This document shows positions 55,361 through 64,000 of a DNA stretch of 64,000 nt, one piece after another. A program made the position numbers and the translations under genes. The stretch comes from Liriodendron chinense (lineage: Eukaryota; Streptophyta; Magnoliopsida; Magnoliales; Magnoliaceae). Numbering within the stretch: the stretch's first letter is position 1; each line of letters opens with the position of its first letter. Below the pieces are notes generated by a model, which had not been told where the DNA came from, made no database searches, and saw only the letters and a list, made by a program, of their open reading frames with translations. Location: contig PVNU02002353.1 in NCBI GenBank assembly GCA_003013855.2, positions 2,294,001 through 2,358,000 on the forward strand. The letters are read 5' to 3'.

Positions 55361-55489
55361 CCAACAATGGGCAATGATTATTTATGCTTGTAATTGTGTG
55401 CTGACATCACTTGCATTTGATTACAATAATGATTTTGCTACATTGTTTGTTTTGCCCACACTTCGCAGTAAAAATGATAATTTTTTTTA

Positions 55490-55652
55490 ATGGTTAAACT
55501 TTTATTTTGTTAGTCATGCAACGCACCACCTTGTTAGTTGCACAATGCACCCACACTGTCAATCACACAATGCACCCACTTGTTCAGTTAGTAGGTCTGG
55601 AACGTGAGACTTGTTGTTTGAAACGCTACGGCGTCAACCAGCTAGGCTAGCA
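55490..55652 (-). mobile_element. tRNA-derived SINE with three 3' units
   Basis: Minus strand: GCTAGCCTAGCTGGTTGACG (A box), GCGTTTCAAACAACAAGTCT, a decayed B box (CACGTTCCAGACC), then three GTGGGTGCATTGTGTGATT-like units of 22-25 bases ending GACTAAC and an A-rich tail. Confidence 0.7.
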
Positions 55653-55845
55653 TGCAAATTTTTTTTTTTTTTTTTTTTGTTAGTCATGCAATGCACCCAC
55701 CCTGTTAGCCATGCAACGCACGGTTAGTCACATGATGCACCCACACACTGGTGGGGTTAGTGGGTCACCTTAGCACTTGAACCTAAGACCTATTGTTGAA
55801 ACGCCTAGGCATCTTTCAACTGGGCCAACGCGCGGGACCTGACTA
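55653..55845 (-). mobile_element. tRNA-derived SINE, adjacent second copy
   Basis: Minus strand: GTTGGCCCAGTTGAAAGATG (A box), TAGGCGTTTCAACAATAGG, B box GTCTTAGGTTCAAGTGCTAA, then GTGGGTGCATCATGTGACTA, a shortened GTGCGTTGCATGGCTAAC and GTGGGTGCATTGCATGACTA. It ends in a 20-base A-run (T-run at 55658-55678 on plus), abutting the previous SINE. Confidence 0.75.
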
Positions 55846-55849
55846 ATAG

Positions 55850-56860
55850 GCTATATGATAATTATAATTTACTTATTTTACATAATTTCTGTTTAAATAA
55901 AGACATGTAAATAATAATGATAGCTCATTTAGCTTGCATTTCATAGAAAATTATAAAACCAAGCGGGTACCAAGTGGTTGCACCACTTGCATGCCTTGCT
56001 CCAAAGATAGGGCTAGGAATGCCGAGTTTGGGAGAAACTAAGCTATTGTCATAATAGAACTAATTCAAATAGTGAAAGGCACACAGCAATGAGAATCAGT
56101 TGAGTTGATGCACCGAATTAATATGTTCTCTTCTATTTTGGATGAGGTCTCTGAGTGCATCGTACAAAAACACCACTAGGTGGAAAGCCGACGACCGAGA
56201 TGTGCAAAACCGTACGAGGAGATGTGATGTGCACCTAACGGCCAATCTAGTTTACTTGGGGCAGCATTTGTGAGATGTGATGCGCACTTAAACGACCAAT
56301 CTAGATTGCTTGGGCGACATTTGCATCCATCCCTTCTTCCACAGGGTAAGTATCATGTGCATGCATCCAGTTAATTATTATTATTATTTTTTTAACTTGC
56401 ATTTTTGCAATTATGAGCTAGAGCATGGTGGAAGCTCATCTTAAAGAGGTTGCTAGCATTTCTCAATGTACATATGACTCTAAGGGGGTGTTTGGATCTT
56501 AAGTTACTTATGTAGCTTATTTTGATTTATACTTATTAATTGAAGTGACTAAGTAATTTTAAATGAAGAAGCTATTTATAATTGATCATAAGCTAATAAA
56601 TTGTTTAACTATTGGTGTAAATAGATAAAAAGTAATTTATTTGGTGGCATCCCAACGGGCTTTAAACTAACAAGGCACGCACAATCCAGCCAACTAGTTG
56701 AGCCATCTAATTTTCAATCCGAGCCATTCAACACTGTTGGCTCAATGATGAGCAGCTGTGATCTCACATGTGGCGTTCAACTCCTGTTCACGAAGGACTC
56801 AAATTACGCAATGGCGCCGCTACCCAAGTTGGTGATCGGAAAAGCTCCTTAGGCCTCACC
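55850..56860. other. Intergenic, no gene recognised
   Basis: AT-rich sequence with short frames only. Near 56155-56310 the phrase GATGTG(A/C)TG(T/C)GCAC..AACG(G/A)CCAATCTAG occurs twice about 65 bases apart. GGGGGTGTTTGGATCTTAAG near 56485 resembles a MITE end, but no inverted partner was found. Confidence 0.35.
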
Positions 56861-57049
56861 ATGATATATGTATTTTACCCACGTTGTCTGTTCATTCTAC
56901 TAGCTCATCTTTAGCCCGAGGCTAAAACCAAACAAGTCGAAGGCTCAAGTGAACCACACCACAAGAACCCATGAAGATAACCTAGTTTCAACAGCTGAGG
57001 TATTGGTATCGATTCTCAAGTATGGTGTGGCTAACATTGTGGTGTGACT

Positions 57050-57090
<41 letters not shown>

Positions 57091-57290
57091 AGATGGCAAA
57101 TAAACAACCCGATGGCTCTCAAAAAAAGGTTTCAATGGAAGGGGTTCAATCCCCACGGTTCTCTATAGGGCGTTGTCCACTTGAGCTTTGAAATTGCCTC
57201 ATTTTTTGGCTAATGCCCTAAGATGAGTGGGCAAAAAGGACAGATGCCACGGATAAAATGCATACATCATGTTGGGCAGTGGACGGTCAC
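56861..57290. mobile_element. Hairpin MITE interrupted by a SINE
   Basis: Left arm CTCACCATGATATATGTATT then AAGTGAACCACACCACAAG. After the SINE at 56972-57091 it resumes with GATGGCAAATAAACAACCCG, TTCAATGGAAGGGGTTCAAT, CATTTTTTGGCTAATGCCCT and ATAAAATGCATACATCATGT. The order is that of the family, so the SINE landed in its loop. Confidence 0.7.
56972..57091 (+). mobile_element. SINE 3' part with long poly-A, nested in a MITE
   Basis: Plus strand: GAAGATAACCTAGTTTCAAC, B box TTGGTATCGATTCTCAAG, TGGTGTGGCTAACATTGTGG, TGTGACTACAT, then a run of A to 57086. It is colinear with the SINE at 23853-23993 from the segment between the A and B boxes. The A-box head is missing (5' truncation). Confidence 0.75.
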
Positions 57291-57719
57291 TGCTCGCTCT
57301 TAGTCCTTCCTCGTGTTGTAAGGGAATCCCCTCGTTTTTACGGGAGAAATGACAAGCTAGTGGCTCCAGTACCATAAGCCTCCAGTACGTCACATTTTTC
57401 TGGCCAACTCATAATACGTACATTAAATCGGATCTGTGAAAAACGTCCATCGATGATCAAAATCACTCAAGTTGAAAATGAAGCTGATACGGTGACGAGG
57501 TAGGGCGATCATGCATGATGAGTCAATCTACGGCCGTCCATTAAATATCTAACGTTATTGCTCATCAGATCCTTGGATCGGCCCAATATCCACACCATCT
57601 CACATCCACGATGATATTCACCTTTTTCACGGTTCAGATTTCCCACACATGCGAGACATTAGCGGAACAAACGTGCAGCACGGTAAGCTTACGGTACTGC
57701 GGGCAGTACCTGATCATTT
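57291..57719 (+). promoter_or_regulatory. Upstream region of the DAWDLE-like gene
   Basis: No mobile element is recognised after 57290. The transcription start is not fixed: no clear TATA box is present, which is common for plant housekeeping genes. Confidence 0.35.
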
Positions 57720-59026
57720 CTCTTCTTAAACCCTATCAGTATTGCTACCCTGCCTCTCTTCGACGCTCTACGCAGAGTTCTTCAAATGGTTCGCAAAACC
57801 TCTGGCTAGGGTTTTCTCTCTCTCTCACTTCCTAATCCGGTAAGGCCTTTTTTCAATTCCTCCGCAAAAACCCTAGAAAAATCTCGATTTTTCAATTTCT
57901 AGGGCTTCTCCTACAATCCGAAACTGAAAGGAATCAAAATGAGTGGTTTTTTTGTACTTCGATTCCTACAAAATCCAGCATTCTCTTCAGACGATTTCTA
58001 TCTTGCTTCTGTAATTTTCTATATATATATATACATATATTTTGCTTTTTTTAGTCTGATGGGGAAAGACTGGTATGATAGGCTGTAATCCCCGCGCTCA
58101 TTTCAGAACGGGGTTTAGAAATCCCCACTCGGTAATGCACATTGGGTTCCCTCACGCTGATCTTGGGCGGTTGGAATTGTTGTATGCTGAAAATCCATCT
58201 GTAAATTGATTTGCATGAATAGATATTCCATAGAGAAATTGAGTTTATGTTGGGTGGGAAACTGGGAATCCTGATGCTCACTTACGAATGGGATTTGGAA
58301 ATGTCCGGTCTGGAATACGCCTTGGGTTCCTGCTCACCTTCGGGTGGTGGAAGATTGGTTGTATGCTGAAAATCCTTGTATAGTTTCATTGGGGAAATGG
58401 GCACGGATATTCATATTTTGCAGAGAAAATGTATATAAGGTTCTAACATTGCTTGATTTTTCCTTTTCTGATCATTGAGATTCTCATTCTACTCAGCAAT
58501 TGTACCACCTTCTACACTACCATTTCTCAAGTTCTGATTTCCTAAGATGAAATCTGAACATATTTTTGAATTTATAACTTACAGACTTGGGTTGTCTTCT
58601 TATCCATGATTTATGCTAAGAATGCTACCAAATATGCCATGCCTAGCCATGCACAACGGTGTTTTGCATTCAGCTAGCAATGGTATGAGTGGAGCTCGCA
58701 TTTCTGTGATCCAGATTGCTCCTTCGGCATCCTTCATGAATGGGTCATGCTCCAAAAATCTTCCACAGTAGTTTCTCGCTAGCTAAATCATCCACTTGCA
58801 TGATACACTTTAAAATTTTAAGACCCGACCAGAAGTAATTTATTTTGGGCTCTGCCCATGCATAATGGGGCCTAATTGATGGAGCCTGGAGGGTCTTTAT
58901 CACTGAAAGGTGGCCCATGCAGTTCCTAGGATGAACTAAAAACGGTGTTTGTGTAGTCGGGCATCACAGGATGCCTTCTAAGAATTTTATTCTGATTATT
59001 ATTTCTTTTTATTTGCTGATGTTTAG
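57720..59026 (+). other. 5' leader and leader intron of the DAWDLE-like gene
   Basis: A CT-rich leader ends ...CTAATCCG with donor GTAAGGCC at 57840. The intron ends TTTGCTGATGTTTAG at 59026, and the ATG starts at 59027. A seven-codon upstream frame (57786-57809, MVRKTSG) lies in the leader exon. The intron contains a diverged direct repeat (GGGGTTTAGAAATCCCCAC near 58110 and GGGATTTGGAAATGTCCGGT near 58290, both followed by TTGGGTTCC). Confidence 0.6.
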
Positions 59027-61021
59027 ATGAGTCCAGCAGTGCACCATAGGTCTCCAATCCGCCGACACTCATCCGATCACTCAGATTCCCCGGTGAGGGG
59101 ACGGTCATCTCCTGCTCGCAGAAGGAGCCCCCCTAGAAGAGAAAGATCCCCAGCCAGGCATAGGAGCTCCCCCCGAAGGGAAAGATCGCCTGCTCGGCAT
59201 AGGAGCTCCCCAAGACCAAGATCGCCTGTCAGGACTAGTTCTTCCCATAGGACTAGGTCGCCTCCAAGGGAAAAGTTGCCTGGTCGTGTTAGGTCTCCAA
59301 AACATGTGAGGTCGAGCTCACCAGTTGGCCAATCTCCTTCTCCGCGTACCAAACGGTTGGGGCGAGCTCAGGCGGAGCGGGAGACGGATAAGGCGACAGA
59401 GAGGGCAAGATCTACCTCTCCAGTTTCTGGGTCTCCTTCTCCACGCACCAAACGGCTGAGGCGAGCTCAGGCGGAGCGGGAGGTAGATAAGGGGATTGAG
59501 AGGGAGCGGGAGGGACATAGCAGCAGGGATGGGGATAAAGGGAGGCACAGAGAAAGAGGTGCGGAAAGGGAAGCTCCAAGCGAGAAGAGGTCAACACGGG
59601 ATAAAAATGATGGCGGGTCTTCGAGATCGAGACATGGGCATTCAACCTCTCCTAAAGAACATGGGCACAGGAGCAGATACAGTTCTCGGTCACCTCCGAG
59701 GGCTTCCAAGACTGGAGCACGTGACGAGGTGTCTGGTGATATCCACTCCTTGCACTATTTATTTGCTATTCTTCTGTCGCTAATTCTGAATGCTTGGATA
59801 CAACTGAGAGGAGTGCCTTTTTTTTTTCTTTTTCTTTTCAACTGAGAAATTGCTTGCTAAAAATGGTCACGATACACAACTTCCCAACCAGAGGTGTGGT
59901 GTTGAACTCTTGAAATCATGAGGGTGTCTTGGTAATTTTTTATGGCAGTGTTGTTAAGAAATCAAGCGCATTTGCAGATGATTTTCTTTCCTGAAATGGG
60001 GAGATCGTAATAAACGGTCTCTATTTTACTTTTGCTTGGGTTTTTATATATTAGCTTCGTTCTAGTATTTCTGACTAGTTATATGGAGAAGAAGTGCATA
60101 AACTTTTTCCTGGATTTTCGTCTTTGGTATTATGCATTAGATTCTTCAGTCCTATAAATTTTATCATAATGATTGATGTCCGAGTGGCATTTTTGCGAAT
60201 AATGTTTACGTAAACTGATATCTAAAAATTTCGATGGTTGGCCTTGCAAATATTCAGTAGGAAAGGACAAATTCGAAGGGATTAATCTTCAAAAAAAAGA
60301 AAAAAATCAAAGGGATTGGGCAATTTTAGTAACTCATGCAATATAAAGACGTCCTGAAACTGATTGTGGATCCTTGAGGAAAAAAGATCACCATATATTG
60401 ATTCGCAAACTGATTTACAATTTAATTTTTTATTTTTCTTTTTATTTCATCATATATATTGATTCAACATATATCTTTGATTTACTATCTAGAAAGCTCG
60501 AACTGGAGCCTTCTCACAGATATGGGGTTTTGGGCATTCACAGAAACTTGATTTCCACATAAACATAACCATTTTGATTGTTTATCTCATCTTATGGTGA
60601 CATTTATTTGTTCATCTTAATGTATGCCCATAGAATGTGTAAGGATAATATTTGGCTGCACTTGTAGGGCTCATTCAAGCGCTAAATATTCTGCCCACAT
60701 CCACAAAGGAGATAAAGATAGGGTATATCTCACCCATGATTTTGGAAGGAAATCAATGCGTATTGGATAATAAGCTCACATCTTCGGCCTGTCTTAAATG
60801 TATAGAAGAAAGATGTATCTTTTCGCATGAATATCTGTCCAAAAATCAAGTGGGTGGATATCTAAACTGCTACCTGAGAACAAAATGCAAATTCTAATAA
60901 TCTACTCTTCAAATTTGTATTTCTGGTGAATGATAGTCTTGTGTGCATATGTTTTGATTTATACCTCTAACTTAGGTGCTTTCTTGTTTCAGGAAACGCA
61001 TGCAAGAGGAGATGAACAACG
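59027..61021 (+). CDS. DDL: DAWDLE/SNIP1-like FHA-domain protein, N-terminal part
   Basis: Coding exon 59027-59728 (234 codons) and a probable 29-nt exon 60993-61021; the rest is outside the visible exons. The encoded part is an RS/RD-rich region: RHRSSPRRERSPARHRSS repeats at residues 38-68, then SPSPRTKRLGRAQAERE and SPSPRTKRLRRAQAEREVDK, then charged repeats to GARDE. The SPSPRTKRLRRAQAERE block is characteristic of plant DAWDLE proteins (homologues of SNIP1), which help DCL1 process microRNA precursors in the nucleus. The family's C-terminal FHA domain is not seen. The donor (GAG|GTGTCT) is weak, but it keeps phase with the next exon (ETHARGDEQ), whose acceptor is TTTCAG and donor GTAAGG. 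Another RS-rich splicing factor is possible. Confidence 0.72.
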
Positions 61022-64000
61022 GTAAGGTGTTCCTTGAACTTCAAACCTTTTACCCTGTGTGCACAAGTCTGATTGATTTCTCATTCTATATGCTACAGAT
61101 GATTGTCAAGGGTTCTAGATCTTGTCTGATACACTTGATACTGGATTTTTGGCCCTAATGATATGATACGGAGGTGCATGTATCATGCATGTGGTACTAA
61201 AGTAGGGAAGTTCACAATGCAAAGAGTTAATTCATGTTTAATTTCAGGTCATACCTAAACATATGTCCTAATACCTGCTTCAATACTGGGATTTAAACTA
61301 TGTTGTCAAGCTTCAAAGCAGCTTAAATGTCTTTCTAGGTTGAAAATACATGCGAACATCTGAAGGTTGTTGATCTGTTCGGACTTAATGTTTCTCTCTT
61401 CTTTTGGAAATTTTATTTTGCTAACAAAATGCAAAATTTACTTCTCAAGCAGCAAAGAATTATAGTTCTTTTTTCGTTTTTTCGTTTTTTTTTTTTAAAT
61501 TTTTTTTGAGGCTAGCAGCAAAAAATTAGTGCCTGAAAATGGGCTCATCTCATTCTGGTTAGTCATATCATAATTATGTGTTAGAGATTTTGATCTCCAA
61601 CACATATTATGATTAACTGAATGGAATTATGTATTAGATCATGATTGCTAATACATAACTATGATTAACTAAAATGAGATTAACTCATTGTCAGGTGTCT
61701 ATTAAACAAGCCCATAGAGTTTCCTATTAACAAGAGAAAATGTTACTTTTCTGATAAGGATATGTTGGCCTATAAAGAAAAAAAAAAGCCACTACAATTA
61801 AGATATTTTTTTCCAGAGGCAATAACCAAATCTTTTTATATGCTTATTTATGAATGCAACCAGAAATTCTGGGAATGGTGTGTTGTTTAACTAAGGTACT
61901 TCTAACTTAATTTTTTTATTGACCTTTTAATATATATTTTTTTAAGTTGTCTACTACAATCACAAACCGTACAAAATATGTAAAGACCATACAATGTGAG
62001 GAAATCAAAACAGCCATTACTGCAAAGTGTCAATACTAAATCAACCATTAGTAGAAATTCTATTACAACACAATATAGAGGCATTATCCAGGTGTCTTCT
62101 GCTTATTTGACTTCCATCATCAAGTTGTATTTTTTAACCAACAAACACCATCCTTCACCCATCAACTGTCTTGACCTTGGTGGAAACATTCTTTGTAATC
62201 CACTGTTTGGTTAGTGTAACGTCCCGAGATTTCAACTCCCATGTATAACACGACGACTGAATTCTCGATAGTTCATTTATACGCAAATCAATCACATCAT
62301 ACTACAAATGGTATGTTTTGAGCAAAATGGTGGAATCATGCTTAATACTTTATTTAACTAAGCCATCAAATAACTATCTAAGTTTCAAGGAAACAATTTA
62401 TAACGTCACTATCAACTACGTCCTCAAAATGGAACTTATTATAGAATCAAATAAAAGACTAAATATAGAACTAAGCCACTACGGCCTCATCATCCACCAT
62501 TTACTCCCACGAGCCATCATAGTTATTTCGTTGAGGCTTGGGCTCTTGAGGATCGTCACCTGCATGTTCTATATTGTTTTGCACAAAGAACCATTAAAAG
62601 TGGCATAATGAAGAACTACTTTAAGGTTGAATAATAATTGCATAAAAATCATAACGAAACATCCATTAATCTTACTTGATGCAATGCATGATATGCATGA
62701 CCCAGCGTAGGAATTCTTAGACGTGTTGCCAGGGGTTTTGGGACACGCAAGCTCATAGTTTTGCCCGACCACGTGAGAAACGAGATGCTCATAGCCTAAA
62801 TCTACACGCGACAGTGCACAGGAGAAGTAGGACATTCTAACCTATTCTCAATTTCATATATTCACATGGAGCCACGTGCATGCATGAGTTTAGCCATCCT
62901 TTATTATTATTACCAATTTACACCAAGCCAATTAACGTGCAACGAACCTTTGGTACCACTACAACCATCCTCATGGTTCATCACTCACCAAAACAGTCGT
63001 AACCGACGCATTACATCCCAGGATGGCAGCTCGTGCTACTAAGGTTCATAATAATCCATGCTCATCTATAGCTTTATGGAGATCCTTAACAACTTTAAAA
63101 AAAAAGGATTTAACAACCACTTAATCAGGCGATCGGATACCACCACCACAGATCAGGGTGACCACTTAACCGGACAAGCTAAAAGCACCGTCTCAGGTTA
63201 GGGCAACTTCTTAACCGGGTGTTCCGATATTTATCACCATAGATTATGGTCCATCAACAACATACATAAAAGAAATACACCATAAGAATCCCCATTAGAC
63301 AATATTAATTATTCTTTATATAAATATGGAAGGGATAGTGGTCCCTTTGAAGGTGGTTACACAAATCTCATATGTGCAACAATCATTCCATTACTTGTTT
63401 GTTCTCTAAGTCCATTATATGTCCTTATCACTATGTGATAGGAATGTGGTATTTAAAGGCATATATACATGATCTTATGAGAAGGAAAAACAAATATACA
63501 AAAGCACGTAAGAAACAAGAACATACAAACTATGAGATTGTTACACTAACTTAAATGAGTCCCCACCTTGTGTTCTTCGGCTTATTAGGGGTATGGGATT
63601 GATAGAAGAACAACAAAAAACCCTCATTCTCCCTCCTCTCTCTCTCTCTCTTTCTTTTCTCTAAAAATGCGAGTGTGGCTTTCTCATGTGGGAGAGACCC
63701 CTCTTATAGAGGTTTGGTTCGAAACTAGGGTTTTAGAGAAGTTACATAAGTTAGAAACGAATGGTTGCGATTGAAAGAGAGATTTTGGAAAGTTCCGGCT
63801 TAGTTTCGAAAGCACGCACTCGATGGTTGGGGAAGATATTTTAGACATGTGTTATGATAGGTAGGGGCTACAAAATGGACGTGATAGATTTTGGAATGGG
63901 GTCTACGAACGATCGTAGGGTCCACATGAAGAAAATAGGAAAGAAAGAGAATAAAAATAGAAACTTGTGAACGATCGTTTTATTAGACGATCGGACACCT
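61022..64000. other. Probable long intron of the DAWDLE-like gene, with repeat sequence
   Basis: No FHA-domain coding sequence was found on the plus strand. From about 62215 the sequence changes character: TAACGTCCCGAGATTTCAAC, then blocks with ACCGGGTGTTCCGATATT, a pyrimidine-rich CTCTCTCT tract (63635-63650) and a TCTTATAGAGG phrase. It looks like part of an unidentified retroelement or other repeat. The window ends inside it. Confidence 0.4.

Noticed and set aside
59077..59709. Long minus-strand frames overlapping the DAWDLE-like exon (Leu/Gly-rich).
   Set aside because: They are antisense shadows of the Arg/Ser-rich exon, whose composition suppresses stops on the other strand.
60652..60897. 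81-codon plus-strand frame with several Cys (ACLKCIEERC).
   Set aside because: It lies within an intron of the DAWDLE-like gene, has no signal peptide, and its Cys spacing matches no family I know. Likely chance.

Overview
This is plant nuclear DNA. It has two complete intron-containing housekeeping genes, part of a third, and dense plant-type transposon debris (Ty1/copia, Ty3/gypsy, RTE LINE, tRNA-derived SINEs, hAT-like and Mutator-like MITEs). The gene structures and TE types indicate an angiosperm. A woody magnoliid-like genome is my guess, not something the sequence proves. There are no bacterial operons, CRISPR arrays, rRNA or convincing tRNA genes.

Genes. (1) 18591-24960, plus strand: a plastid glucose-6-phosphate/phosphate translocator (GPT), five coding exons joining into 392 codons, all introns GT-AG. 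(2) 38786-31467, minus strand: tryptophan synthase beta subunit (TSB), five coding exons. The core enzyme is intact, but the region encoding the plastid transit peptide is split between two reading frames, so the gene either carries a frameshift here or the assembly has an indel. (3) 57720 to beyond the right edge, plus strand: the 5' part of a DAWDLE/SNIP1-like gene, with a leader intron ending right at the ATG and an RS-rich first coding exon. The FHA domain is not visible in the window.

Transposon landscape. 1-6000 holds an eroded minus-strand Ty3/gypsy element whose gag is broken by a MITE, plus a hAT-like MITE carrying a GGGTC-rich minisatellite. 7873-9733 is an AT-armed inverted-repeat element enclosing a roughly 1.3-kb degenerate minisatellite (unit about 40 bp). 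10728-11684 is a 5' LTR plus leader of another retroelement. 49768-55016 is a complete but dead Ty1/copia element with perfect 5-bp target duplications, inserted into an older related LTR.

The dominant structure is a family of about 500-bp hairpin-forming elements, with about 18 full, deleted or partial copies scattered from 9985 to 57290. Three copies (16567-17094, 17485-17988, 39203-39742) have perfect 9-bp target-site duplications, which with the long inverted arms points to Mutator-like MITEs. A second recurrent family is a tRNA-derived SINE whose 3' region holds short tandem units resembling GTGGGTGCAT...GACTAAC.

How it fits together. GPT imports hexose phosphate into non-green plastids and TSB makes tryptophan in plastids. 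They lie head to tail in opposite orientation across a 6.5-kb TE-rich spacer, and nothing suggests co-regulation. The introns of GPT and TSB hold TE copies (hairpin MITE, SINEs, RTE tail, small MITE), while exons stay clean.
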